NCBI GenBank assembly: GCA_947486475.1
Contig: CANKTR010000037.1
Coordinates: 1 to 8,478, forward strand
DNA length: 8,478 bases
Direction of reading: 5' to 3'
DNA from: Microbacteriaceae bacterium
GTDB taxonomy: Bacteria; Actinomycetota; Actinomycetes; Actinomycetales; Microbacteriaceae
Shown: positions 1-6,350 of the stretch, piece by piece
Layout of the letters: each line of letters opens with the position of its first letter
Position numbering within the stretch: position 1 is the first letter of the stretch
Made by a program: the position numbers and the translations under genes
The notes under the pieces: generated by a model
Seen by the model: only the letters and a program-made list of their open reading frames with translations
Told to the model about the DNA's origin: nothing
Databases searched by the model: none

Positions 1-1007
1 CCGGGAAGGGACGCATCGGACCAGCGGGTGTCGACGTGTGCGTCCTTGATTTTTGACAACGCCAGGTTCACCGCACGGTCGAAAGTGGTGAGACCCGCCG
101 GCGGATCCGGAATCAAGCGACGAATGTCGTCATTCCGAGCCACGACCTCGTTCTTCAAACTAGCGACGAGCCTGCGGGCGAGGGTGTACGGCACGGGGGT
201 CACGAGCCCGACCCAGCCGCTCGACAGTCTCGGCGTGAGAACGGGAACGGGAATGATGATTCGCGGGCGGAGCCCCGCCGCAGCCGCGTAATGCTCCATC
301 ATCTCGCGATACGTGAATACGTCGGGTCCACCGATGTCGTAGTCGCCCGAAACGGAATCCGGAAGCGATGCGGCGCCGACGAGGTATCGAAGAACATCCC
401 GAACCGCGATCGGCTGGATGCGCGAATTCACCCACTTGGGGACGGTCATGATGGGGAGGCGCTCGGTCAGATAGCGCAGCATTTCGAATGACGCGGAACC
501 CGAACCGATGACAACTCCCGCGCGCAATTCGATGGTCGGCACACCGCTGTTCTGCAGAATGTCACCGGTGTCGGCGCGTGATTGGAGGTGCGGGGACAGA
601 GTTGAGTCGGCGTCAGCCATTCCGCCGAGGTACACGATTCGCGAGACACCCGCGGCGAGGCATTCTTCGGAAAACAGCGTCGCTACGAGGCGTTCCTCGT
701 CCTCGAAGTTCTGGGGGGACATGAGGGCGTGCAAGAGGTAATACGCGACGTCAACGCCGGCGACCGCCCGCGTGAGGTCGTCGCGGTTCGTGGCATCACC
801 ATCGACAACCTCGACCTTGTCAATCCACGGATGGAAGCGCAAGCGCTCGGCGTGGCGTGCCATGACGCGGACGCGATAGCCGTGGGCGAGCAATTCCCGC
901 ACGAGCCGTCCACCGATGTAGCCGGTCGCTCCGGTCACGAGGCACAGAGCGGGTAAGCCGCCGTCACTGCGGCGCAGGGCAAGGTCGGAAGTGATTTCAC
1001 TAGGCAC
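1..1007 (-). CDS. NAD(P)-binding SDR/epimerase-type protein (DUF2867 family), C-terminus cut by window edge
   Basis: Reading the minus strand from a GTG at 1005-1007 gives an open frame of 335 codons running off the left edge. Residues 26-33 read GATGYIGG, the glycine-rich Rossmann motif of atypical or extended short-chain dehydrogenases. Next come a YYLLHAL segment (about 89-95), a FEDEERLVATLF stretch, VYLGG, and a GVVIGSGSASFEMLRYL block followed by a GGPDVFTYREMM block. This order matches the actinobacterial NAD(P)H-binding proteins that usually carry a C-terminal DUF2867 domain and total near 480-500 residues, so about a third is probably missing here. The substrate is unknown for the family; a cytoplasmic oxidoreductase or a protein acting on lipid or quinone-linked substrates is only a guess. 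The GTG is chosen because TACTAT lies exactly 6 nt upstream, as in a leaderless mRNA, and no Shine-Dalgarno is visible. It is divergent from psuG. Confidence 0.85.
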   Translation of the reverse strand, partial: MPSEITSDLALRRSDGGLPALCLVTGATGYIGGRLVRELLAHGYRVRVMARHAERLRFHPWIDKVEVVDGDATNRDDLTRAVAGVDVAYYLLHALMSPQNFEDEERLVATLFSEECLAAGVSRIVYLGGMADADSTLSPHLQSRADTGDILQNSGVPTIELRAGVVIGSGSASFEMLRYLTERLPIMTVPKWVNSRIQPIAVRDVLRYLVGAASLPDSVSGDYDIGGPDVFTYREMMEHYAAAAGLRPRIIIPVPVLTPRLSSGWVGLVTPVPYTLARRLVASLKNEVVARNDDIRRLIPDPPAGLTTFDRAVNLALSKIKDAHVDTRWSDASLP

Positions 1008-1013
1008 AATTCG

Positions 1014-1019
1014 ATAGTA
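1014..1019 (-). promoter_or_regulatory. Probable leaderless -10 element of the SDR gene
   Basis: On the minus strand TACTAT is followed by 6 nt (CGAATT) and the GTG start. This fits the actinobacterial TAnnnT -10 with transcription starting at the first base of the start codon. No clear -35 is seen. The assignment rests on pattern and spacing only. Confidence 0.5.
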
Positions 1020-1029
1020 GAGCGTGCGG

Positions 1030-1035
1030 TATCGT
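1030..1035 (+). promoter_or_regulatory. Probable leaderless -10 element of psuG
   Basis: TATCGT is followed by 6 nt (CGCAGG) and the GTG at 1042. The spacing is the same as for the divergent SDR gene. It supports the GTG at 1042 over the in-frame GTG at 1024, which would lie upstream of this element. No convincing -35 is seen. Confidence 0.45.
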
Positions 1036-1041
1036 CGCAGG

Positions 1042-1953
1042 GTGCCCACGCTCAACATTTCACCCGAGGTCGCCCTCGCCCTCGCGGATAATCGGCCGGT
1101 CGTCGCTCTCGAATCGACGATTATTTCGCACGGTCTTCCTCGTCCCCGGAACCGCGAGGCGGCACTCGAGTTCGAACAGATCTTGCGTGACAAGGGCGTG
1201 GTTCCTGCAACCGTCGCAGTGATTGATGGAATCCCGACCGTCGGGCTCGACGCCGAAGGGCTCGCGACAATCGCCGACGTCGACATCGCCAAGGCCAGTG
1301 TTCGGGATCTTCCCATCCTGTTGGCCAAGGGTTCGAGCGGAGCCACCACGGTCGCCGCCACTGCCCACATCGCGGCGCAGGCCGGAATTCGGGTGTTTGC
1401 GACCGGCGGTTTGGGCGGGGTGCACCGCGGAGCGAGCGAAAGCTTCGACGAATCCGCCGACCTGTTTACCCTCGCGGTCACAAACATCACGGTGGTGTCT
1501 GCCGGAGTCAAATCTGTTTTGGATATCTCGGCGACCCTCGAACGCCTCGAGGCACTGTCGGTTCCCGTCGTCGGTTTCGGCACCACCGCGTTTCCCGCCT
1601 TCTGGCTGTCCGACAGCGGTTTCACGCTCGACTGGTCGGTGGCGGATGCCGAAGAGGTTGCCGCGGTCATGAAGGCGCACGACGATACGGGTCATGGACA
1701 AGGGATCGTCGTCGCCAACCCGGTTCCGCAGGACCAACAGTGGGACCCGGCCGAACACGATCGGGTGCTGTCCGAGGCATTCCTCGCCGCCGACAAAGCG
1801 GGAATTCGCGGAAACGCGGTCACGCCGTTCCTGCTCGGGTTCATCGTCGAGGCGTCGGGCGGGCGCAGTCTCGAGGTCAACCTGGACCTCGCTCGTAACA
1901 ACATTCGGGTCGCTGGTGACATCGCTATCGCGTGGAGCCGACTGAGCGCATGA
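1042..1953 (+). CDS. psuG: Pseudouridine-5'-phosphate glycosidase
   Basis: This enzyme cleaves the C-C glycosidic bond of pseudouridine 5'-phosphate, giving uracil and ribose 5-phosphate in the cytoplasm. The 303-residue product matches E. coli PsuG (312 residues) from end to end as I recall that protein. Shared blocks are VALESTIISHG (22-31), SVRDLP (86-91), GATTVAAT (100-107), FATGGLGGVHRG (119-130), a SADL motif (138-141), SAGVKSVLD (153-161), VVANP (223-227), TPFLL (261-265) and an RNN near 285-287. The residues used in catalysis and binding in E. coli (Glu31, His137, Asp149, Lys166 and the late Asn) are all present, here Glu24, His128, Asp140, Lys157 and Asn286/287. Lys157 would form the Schiff-base intermediate. 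The start at 1042 fits both the family N-terminus and the upstream -10; an in-frame GTG at 1024 would add six residues. The stop overlaps the ATG of the kinase gene as ATGA, so the two form an operon. Confidence 0.95.
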   Translation: MPTLNISPEVALALADNRPVVALESTIISHGLPRPRNREAALEFEQILRDKGVVPATVAVIDGIPTVGLDAEGLATIADVDIAKASVRDLPILLAKGSSGATTVAATAHIAAQAGIRVFATGGLGGVHRGASESFDESADLFTLAVTNITVVSAGVKSVLDISATLERLEALSVPVVGFGTTAFPAFWLSDSGFTLDWSVADAEEVAAVMKAHDDTGHGQGIVVANPVPQDQQWDPAEHDRVLSEAFLAADKAGIRGNAVTPFLLGFIVEASGGRSLEVNLDLARNNIRVAGDIAIAWSRLSA

Positions 1954-2837
1954 CCGTTCTCGGGACCATCGTCGTCGTGGGCGACATCATCGATGACATC
2001 ATCGTGCGACCGAGACACGCGATTCGTCAGGACACCGACACCCCGGCATTCATCGAACGACACCCCGGTGGCTCGTCGGCCAATACGGCGGCCTGGCTCG
2101 GACACATCGGAGCGGACGTCCACTTCTTCGGTCAGGTTGGTGCGGCCGACAATGACCGTCACACTCGGGAACTCGAGCGCTTCGGCGTCAAAGCCCATCT
2201 CGCGAGCGACGACGAGCGCCCAACCGGGACGATTGTCATCATCGTCGAAGGAGAAGAGCGGACGATGCTCACGGACCGCGGAGCGAACGTCGTTTTCGAC
2301 CTGAACTCCGTGCCACAGGATCTCATCGCGGTTGCCCAGTTTCTTCATTTCACGGGACACACGATTATCGACGAACCCCAACGTGACTCGGTGATCGCAC
2401 TGATTAGCCGGGCGGTCGCTCACGGCGCCACCGTCAGTATCGACCCGGCGACGGCGGGGTTCATCAGCGACTTCGGCGTCGCCGAATTCCTGCGACTGTG
2501 CGCGGGGGCGCACATTCTGAGGCCCAACGAAGACGAGGCCTGTTTGCTCGCGGGGGTCGACGATGTCAACGAGGCAACTCGGTTTTTGACTACCCTTTTT
2601 CCGCTCGTCGTCACAACCCGCGGACGTGACGGTGTCATCGTGGGCGCCGCGGGTCATGACCTCGTGCACGTCACGGTCGAACCGATTGATGTGGTTGACC
2701 CGACCGGCGCGGGCGATTCGTTCAATGCCGGGCTGCTCGCAGCCCTTGCGCGAGGACTTGATCCCGTGGCGGCAGCGACGGATGCGTCACGAGTCGCGCG
2801 AATCGGACTTACGTCGGTGGGCGCTCGCCCCGCATAG
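1950..2837 (+). CDS. psuK: PfkB-family sugar kinase, probable pseudouridine kinase
   Basis: The 295-residue product is a PfkB/ribokinase-fold kinase. It begins with a nucleotide-sugar-kinase style VVVGDIIDD strand (8-16), has the first PfkB signature HPGGSSANTA (38-47), a RPNEDEA motif (191-197) and the second signature DPTGAGDSFNAG (250-261), where Asp256 is the expected catalytic base. Family membership is clear. The substrate is inferred from context: its ATG overlaps the psuG stop codon, and PsuK plus PsuG form the known pathway in which pseudouridine is phosphorylated on the 5'-OH and then split to uracil and ribose 5-phosphate. The ATG at 1950 is preferred over an in-frame GTG at 1932 because it makes the ATGA overlap and starts just before the first beta strand. 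GTGGAG, 12 nt upstream, may help re-initiation. The 3' end overlaps the convergent photolyase gene by 29 bp. An alternative is another ribokinase-type nucleoside kinase. Confidence 0.85.
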   Translation: MTVLGTIVVVGDIIDDIIVRPRHAIRQDTDTPAFIERHPGGSSANTAAWLGHIGADVHFFGQVGAADNDRHTRELERFGVKAHLASDDERPTGTIVIIVEGEERTMLTDRGANVVFDLNSVPQDLIAVAQFLHFTGHTIIDEPQRDSVIALISRAVAHGATVSIDPATAGFISDFGVAEFLRLCAGAHILRPNEDEACLLAGVDDVNEATRFLTTLFPLVVTTRGRDGVIVGAAGHDLVHVTVEPIDVVDPTGAGDSFNAGLLAALARGLDPVAAATDASRVARIGLTSVGARPA

Positions 2838-4155
2838 TCGCGTAATCCGCAAGCGCGCGAGCGCGGGTGTCCGAAAGACTAATGATGGGCTCGGGGTAGA
2901 GCGGGGTGTTGTATTCCTCGATCCACCGCGAGCGATAGATGCTGTCCGGATCGAACTTCGCGGCCTGCAGTTCGGGATTGAACACGCGAAAGTACGGTGC
3001 GGCGTCATACCCGCTGCCCGCCACCCACTGCCACGACGCCGGGTTGCTCGCTTCGTCGGCGTCGACGAGCGTGTTCCAAAACCACGCCTCACCAATCCGC
3101 CAATCGATCCCGAGGTTTTTGATGAGGAAACTCGCGGCGACCATTCGGACACGGTTGTGCATGACCCCCACGCGCCACAATTCGCGCATGCCGGCGTCCA
3201 CCAGCGAAATACCGGTGGTCCCCTTCTTCCACGCCCCGAGGTGGGCGGGGTCGGGTTTCTCCCACGGGAAATCGTCGAATTCGGTTCGCAGGTTGCGCGT
3301 GTTGAAGTCGGTGTTGAAGAACAGTTGGTGATACGAGAACTCGCGCCACCCGATTTCACTGAGGAATCGGGTCGCGTTCGCTCGGGTCGCAGCGGTCACC
3401 ACCCGTTCGACCGCGTGCCACACCTGGTAGGGGCTGATCTCGCCGAAACGCAGGTGCGGGCTCAGCCCGCTGGTCGATTCGATGCCCGGCTCGTCGCGTC
3501 GGTGATACAGCGATAGCCCCTCGTCCAGGAATCGTGACAAACGGGCGTGAGCGCCCGCTTCACCCGGAGTCCACACAGTCGTGAATTCGTTCGCCCACGA
3601 CCGCGTGGGGAGGAGCCCCCATGAATCGAGATCGTCGGATGGCACGGCCACCCCCGGGATCGATGAAGGGGCGGGAAACGGGAGGCGCGGCTCGGGCCCG
3701 GCGAGGATCGACTTCCAGAACGGCGTGAACACCTTGAACGGGGTCCCCGACCCGGTGGTGACCCGCCACGGGTCATGCAGCAGCGAACCGGTGTGACTGT
3801 GCGCGTCGGGGAGCGACCGTTTCAGTTCGACGTCGATTTCACGGGCCGCCCCGTAACGGCGATTCCAGTGGACGCTCGTCGCGCCGACCTCGCGAACAAC
3901 GGCGGGCACAACCTCGCGAGCGGCTCCGCGGCGGAGAATGAGCGTTCCGCCGAGTGTGCTGATTTCCCGCTGAAGTTCGGTGAGCGAATGATGCAACCAC
4001 CAGCGCGAGGCCGCACCGATGGGTCTAACTTCCGGCGATTCGTCGTCGAGGACATACAGGATTGCGATTCGGTCACGCGACGACAACGCGGCGACGAGAG
4101 CGGGGTTGTCCGCGACACGGAGGTCGTCGCGCAGCCACACGAGGGAAACAGTCAT
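2809..4155 (-). CDS. phrB: Deoxyribodipyrimidine photolyase, class I
   Basis: This 448-residue flavoprotein uses light to split cyclobutane pyrimidine dimers in DNA. The N-terminal photolyase-homology domain starts at residue 3 (VSLVWLRDDLRVADNPAL) and binds an antenna chromophore; the C-terminal part binds FAD. FAD-domain motifs are TSGLSPHLRFGEIS (228-241), WREFSYHQ (270-277), MHNRVRM (332-338), DWRIGE (351-356) and SWQWVAGSGYDAAPYFRVFN (374-393). The electron-transfer tryptophan triad of E. coli (306, 359, 382) aligns with Trp298, Trp352 and Trp375. Asn371, four residues before the last Trp, matches the photolyase Asn378 near FAD N5 rather than the Asp of plant cryptochromes, so a repair enzyme is favoured. 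The frame stays open 50 codons upstream, but the ATG at 4155 is chosen because residue 1 fits the family and AAGGA precedes it. That AAGGA overlaps the stop of the upstream regulator gene, 7 nt away, implying coupled translation. CPD versus (6-4) specificity is not certain. Confidence 0.95.
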   Translation of the reverse strand: MTVSLVWLRDDLRVADNPALVAALSSRDRIAILYVLDDESPEVRPIGAASRWWLHHSLTELQREISTLGGTLILRRGAAREVVPAVVREVGATSVHWNRRYGAAREIDVELKRSLPDAHSHTGSLLHDPWRVTTGSGTPFKVFTPFWKSILAGPEPRLPFPAPSSIPGVAVPSDDLDSWGLLPTRSWANEFTTVWTPGEAGAHARLSRFLDEGLSLYHRRDEPGIESTSGLSPHLRFGEISPYQVWHAVERVVTAATRANATRFLSEIGWREFSYHQLFFNTDFNTRNLRTEFDDFPWEKPDPAHLGAWKKGTTGISLVDAGMRELWRVGVMHNRVRMVAASFLIKNLGIDWRIGEAWFWNTLVDADEASNPASWQWVAGSGYDAAPYFRVFNPELQAAKFDPDSIYRSRWIEEYNTPLYPEPIISLSDTRARALADYATMRGERPPT

Positions 4156-4159
4156 GGGG

Positions 4160-4164
4160 TCCTT
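4160..4164 (-). promoter_or_regulatory. Shine-Dalgarno of the photolyase gene overlapping the upstream stop codon
   Basis: AAGGA on the minus strand sits 4 nt before the photolyase ATG and shares two bases with the TAA stop of the winged-helix gene (4163-4165). This decides the photolyase start against the longer open frame. It suggests that ribosomes finishing the regulator help start the photolyase. Confidence 0.7.
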
Positions 4165-4774
4165 AGAAGATGTCGGGCGAACGTCCGGTGCCGAACTCGA
4201 TGGTGACATCGGCGTGACGGTCGAAACGGTAACCAATGCCTCGAACGGTGCGAACGACACTGTCGAACGGCTCGATTTTAGACCGAAGTCGCCGCACGTG
4301 AACATCGATGGTGCGCGTGTTCGGTCGATCCACGTCGCTCGCCGCCCACAGCGTGTCGATGATGGCGGCTCGATCGACCGTTACGCCCTCGCGAAGCACG
4401 AGGTGCTGCAGCAGTTCGAATTCTTTGTAGGTGAGCGGAGGCGTCTCACCGTTGATCACCACCCGTTTGCGGGACAGATCGATCAGAACGCCCGTGACGA
4501 CGGCCGGCGGCTTCGGGGGGAGTAATTCGGCGACGGCACGCGGTTCGCGCAGCGCGAGCCGCACGATGTCGAGGTTTTTGCCGCGCTGCGTGGCCGGGGC
4601 GTAGGCCACGGCGACGTGCGATTCGGTGTCCGGAACCGCGTCGGTCACTGCGTTACGAACTGAGTCGACGATTTCCGCAATGGTGGTTCCCGCGGCGAGA
4701 GCGCTGGCTTCGTCCACTCCGACGTACACCGCAAAACCGCGGATGTTCGCGGGATTGTCGGGACTTTCGGCCAT
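4163..4774 (-). CDS. Orphan OmpR/PhoB-type winged-helix regulator with an unknown N-terminal domain
   Basis: The 203-residue protein ends in an OmpR/PhoB winged-helix DNA-binding domain (about 95-186): LTYKEFELLQHLVLREG (114-130), a recognition-helix segment TRTIDVHVRRLRSKI (153-167) and the wing VRTVRGIGYRF (174-184). There is no receiver domain: the N-terminal 90 residues lack the Asp and Lys landmarks of REC. Instead they show a predicted alpha/beta pattern (GFAVYVGVDEAS, TTIAEIVDSVRNAV, HVAVAYAP, LDIVRLAL) joined by a Pro-rich linker (86-90). I recall similar stand-alone proteins in Microbacteriaceae, but know no function for this N-domain. It is likely a cytoplasmic transcription factor controlled by something other than phosphorylation. 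It lies 16 nt after upp and 7 nt before the photolyase gene. A TAAAAT hexamer in the 16-nt gap, 6 nt before the ATG, suggests its own leaderless promoter in addition to read-through from upp. Confidence 0.85.
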   Translation of the reverse strand: MAESPDNPANIRGFAVYVGVDEASALAAGTTIAEIVDSVRNAVTDAVPDTESHVAVAYAPATQRGKNLDIVRLALREPRAVAELLPPKPPAVVTGVLIDLSRKRVVINGETPPLTYKEFELLQHLVLREGVTVDRAAIIDTLWAASDVDRPNTRTIDVHVRRLRSKIEPFDSVVRTVRGIGYRFDRHADVTIEFGTGRSPDIF

Positions 4775-4780
4775 CCCGAT

Positions 4781-4786
4781 ATTTTA
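4781..4786 (-). promoter_or_regulatory. Probable leaderless -10 element of the winged-helix gene
   Basis: TAAAAT on the minus strand is followed by 6 nt (ATCGGG) and the ATG at 4774. It sits in the 16-nt gap after upp, in the only AT-rich run there. It would let the regulator and photolyase be transcribed independently of upp. Confidence 0.55.
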
Positions 4787-4790
4787 CCGT

Positions 4791-5426
4791 CTAGCCAACG
4801 ACGCCGTAGAGACGGTCGCCCGCATCGCCCAGCCCCGGCACGATGTAGCCGTGTTCGTTGAGTCGCTCGTCGAGTGCCCCGAGTACCAGAGTGACGTCCC
4901 GCGAGCCGACCGCGTTTTTCACCGCGGCGACACCCTCGGGCGCGCCCAGTAGACACACCGCCGTCACGTCCGTTGCGCCCCGCTCGAACAAGAATTCGAT
5001 CGCGGCGATGAGAGAACCGCCGGTCGCGAGCATCGGATCGAGCACGTAACACTGCCGACCGGTGAGATCGGCGGGAAGACGCTCGGCGTAGACGGAAGGT
5101 TGAAGTGTCTTTTCGTCGCGCACCATCCCCAAGAAACCCGTTTCGGCACTGGGCAGTAAACGCAGGAGCCCGTCCAACATTCCCAATCCCGCGCGCAGAA
5201 TGGGCACGATCAGCGGTCCTGGTTCAGCAAGGATCACGCCCTCCGTGGGGGCAACGGGGGTTTCAATGTGGTGGGCGACAACGCGAACATCTCGGGTCGC
5301 CTCATACGCCAGAAGCGTCATCAGTTCATCCGCCAGGGTTCGGAAAATAGGCGACGGGGTGGTCTTGTCCCGCAGTATCGTCAGTTTGTGGGTGACGAGG
5401 GGGTGTTCGGCAACTATGACTCGCAT
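4791..5426 (-). CDS. upp: Uracil phosphoribosyltransferase
   Basis: This enzyme makes UMP from uracil and PRPP in pyrimidine salvage. The 211-residue length is normal for bacterial Upp (about 208-212). Diagnostic segments are [13 protein letters not shown] (8-20), FRTLADEL (28-35), YEATRD (41-46), [10 protein letters not shown] (74-83), the PRPP-binding loop DPMLATGGS (130-138) and the C-terminal uracil-binding [13 protein letters not shown] (193-205). The ATG at 5426 gives the standard family N-terminus, and TAGATT lies 6 nt upstream, consistent with a leaderless mRNA. It is divergent from tadA across 27 bp and is followed 16 nt later by the winged-helix gene. In this window it can use the uracil released by PsuG. 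Confidence 0.96.
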   Translation of the reverse strand: MRVIVAEHPLVTHKLTILRDKTTPSPIFRTLADELMTLLAYEATRDVRVVAHHIETPVAPTEGVILAEPGPLIVPILRAGLGMLDGLLRLLPSAETGFLGMVRDEKTLQPSVYAERLPADLTGRQCYVLDPMLATGGSLIAAIEFLFERGATDVTAVCLLGAPEGVAAVKNAVGSRDVTLVLGALDERLNEHGYIVPGLGDAGDRLYGVVG

Positions 5427-5431
5427 AGGCT
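5426..5431 (+). promoter_or_regulatory. Possible -10 element of tadA
   Basis: TAGGCT would place the transcript start near 5438 and leave a leader of about 16 nt that still contains the GGAG Shine-Dalgarno at 5445. It overlaps the last base of the upp start codon on the other strand. No good -35 is visible, so the call is weak. Confidence 0.25.
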
Positions 5432-5432
5432 C

Positions 5433-5438
5433 AATCTA
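5433..5438 (-). promoter_or_regulatory. Probable leaderless -10 element of upp
   Basis: TAGATT on the minus strand is followed by 6 nt (GAGCCT) and the upp ATG. There is no Shine-Dalgarno within those 6 nt. The spacing is identical to that at four other starts in this window. Confidence 0.55.
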
Positions 5439-5453
5439 TCGAACGGAGCGCGA

Positions 5454-5909
5454 ATGACCGAGTACACGGACGCAATGGCCGAGGCGCTGCGCCTCGCGCG
5501 GACGGCCCTCGCGTCCGACGATGTGCCGGTCGGCGCCGTCGTACTCGATTCAGCCGGACAGATAGTCGGCCGAGGTCGCAACGAGCGTGAATTGACGGGG
5601 GACCCGACGGCGCACGCCGAAATCGTGGCACTCCGCGACGCCGCTCGCGCTCGTGGTTCGTGGAATTTGTCCGACCACACCCTGGTCGTGACGCTCGAAC
5701 CGTGTGCCATGTGCGCCGGCGCAATTCTCAACGCGCGAATTTCCCGAGTCGTGTTCGGTGCGTGGGACGGCAAAGCGGGTGCCGCGGGAAGCGTTCTCGA
5801 CGTCCTGCGAACCCGCACTCTCCCCGCTCGAGTCGGCGAGGTCATCGGCGGTGTCCGCGCCGACGAGTGTTCCGCGTTGCTGACCGAATTCTTCGGTCGA
5901 CTGCGCTGA
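5454..5909 (+). CDS. tadA: tRNA-specific adenosine deaminase
   Basis: TadA deaminates adenosine 34 of tRNA-Arg(ACG) to inosine, which is needed to read CGN codons. The 151-residue product has the zinc deaminase signature: HAE at 54-56 (zinc ligand His54, proton-shuttling Glu56) and PCAMC at 83-87 (zinc ligands Cys84 and Cys87). It also has the TadA-type DVPVGAVV (23-30), GRGRNERE (39-46) and FGAWDGKAGAAGSV (101-114). The usual TadA residues after PCAMCAGAI, including the ARI/VV strand, are present, which separates it from cytidine and guanine deaminases. The frame is open further upstream into the upp 5' region, but the ATG at 5454 is right: GGAG lies 5 nt before it and the upstream codons would overlap upp. 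It converges on the membrane-protein gene with only 5 nt between stop codons. Confidence 0.95.
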   Translation: MTEYTDAMAEALRLARTALASDDVPVGAVVLDSAGQIVGRGRNERELTGDPTAHAEIVALRDAARARGSWNLSDHTLVVTLEPCAMCAGAILNARISRVVFGAWDGKAGAAGSVLDVLRTRTLPARVGEVIGGVRADECSALLTEFFGRLR

Positions 5910-5914
5910 GCCGA

Positions 5915-6295
5915 CTAGACGTACAGTTCGGCGTCCCAGAGGACGGCGATGATGAGCGAGATGAACGCCAAGCCTCCGGCGGCGTGGAAGAACGGCTGAA
6001 GTTTGGCTTCGCCCTTCTTCTGACGGCTACTTCCGAGAATCGCGGCGACGAGAGAACCGGCCGCGAGAAGCAGTTTGACGGTGATCTTGAGGTTGTCGGG
6101 TTCGTCACCGGACATGTAGGTCAGGCCGACCAGAATCGTGCCGGTGACGAGCTGAATCGACGCACCCCAGATCATCAGGGTGAACGGGTAGTCCGATTTG
6201 GCGCGCATCTTCAGAATGAACGATCCGACGAGGATGGCCATTCCGACGAGGTGAACGAGAACAAAGGCCTCGTTAATCACGGGAGGAAGATTCAC
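5915..6295 (-). CDS. Small four-helix integral membrane protein, function unknown
   Basis: I do not recognise a characterised family. From a GTG at 6293-6295 the product is 126 residues with four hydrophobic segments at about 9-29, 37-60, 70-89 and 102-120. Basic stretches lie between helices 1 and 2 (KMRAK) and between helices 3 and 4 (SSRQKKGEAK), and an acidic stretch lies between helices 2 and 3 (SGDEPDN). By the positive-inside rule both termini would face the outside or periplasm-equivalent side. Conserved-looking features are VHLVGMAILVGSF in helix 1 and a His at 104 starting helix 4. The helix-1 histidine layout loosely recalls CopD/DUF-type four-helix membrane proteins, but this is not enough for a call. 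The GTG is chosen because GAAAGGA lies 7 nt upstream; the longer open frame would run into proC. It is divergent from proC and convergent with tadA. Confidence 0.8.
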   Translation of the reverse strand: MNLPPVINEAFVLVHLVGMAILVGSFILKMRAKSDYPFTLMIWGASIQLVTGTILVGLTYMSGDEPDNLKITVKLLLAAGSLVAAILGSSRQKKGEAKLQPFFHAAGGLAFISLIIAVLWDAELYV

Positions 6296-6302
6296 GAGTA
6301 AG

Positions 6303-6308
6303 TCCTTT
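6303..6308 (-). promoter_or_regulatory. Shine-Dalgarno deciding the GTG start of the membrane protein
   Basis: AAAGGA on the minus strand ends 7 nt before the GTG at 6295. It is one of the strongest Shine-Dalgarno matches in the window. A TATTAT on the same strand at 6335-6340 is a plausible -10, giving a leader of about 33 nt. Confidence 0.65.
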
Positions 6309-6310
6309 CG

Positions 6311-6344
6311 ATGACGCCGGGTGCGTCGGTTGTCATAATACGCT
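6311..6344 (+). promoter_or_regulatory. proC promoter region with two possible -10 placements
   Basis: Two readings are possible. ATGACG (6311-6316) and CATAAT (6334-6339) with a 17-bp spacer make a reasonable sigma-A type promoter, starting a few bases before the ATG. Alternatively TACGCT (6339-6344) sits exactly 6 nt before the ATG at 6351, the leaderless spacing seen at other genes here. Either way the mRNA has little or no leader and no Shine-Dalgarno. The same AT-rich patch read on the minus strand is TATTAT, the likely -10 of the divergent membrane-protein gene. Confidence 0.5.
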
Positions 6345-6350
6345 GGCACC

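Noticed and set aside
1024..1041. A GTG at 1024 as the psuG start
   Set aside because: It would lie upstream of the probable -10 and adds six residues absent from the family; GTG at 1042 fits better.
1692..2669. A 325-codon minus-strand open frame over psuG and psuK
   Set aside because: It is antisense to two well-recognised enzymes, and the translation shows no recognisable motif or hydrophobic pattern.
2800..2840. A bidirectional terminator between psuK and the photolyase gene
   Set aside because: The genes overlap here and no strong stem with a U-run is visible on either strand.
2626..3516. A 296-codon plus-strand open frame across the psuK 3' end and the photolyase gene
   Set aside because: It is antisense to a clear photolyase and out of frame with psuK, with no domain motif. 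It is rich in Arg and Pro, as expected for a high-GC shadow frame.
4156..4305. A 50-codon N-terminal extension of the photolyase frame
   Set aside because: It lies inside the winged-helix gene, is Ser/Thr-rich with no motif, and the internal ATG has a Shine-Dalgarno and fits the family N-terminus.
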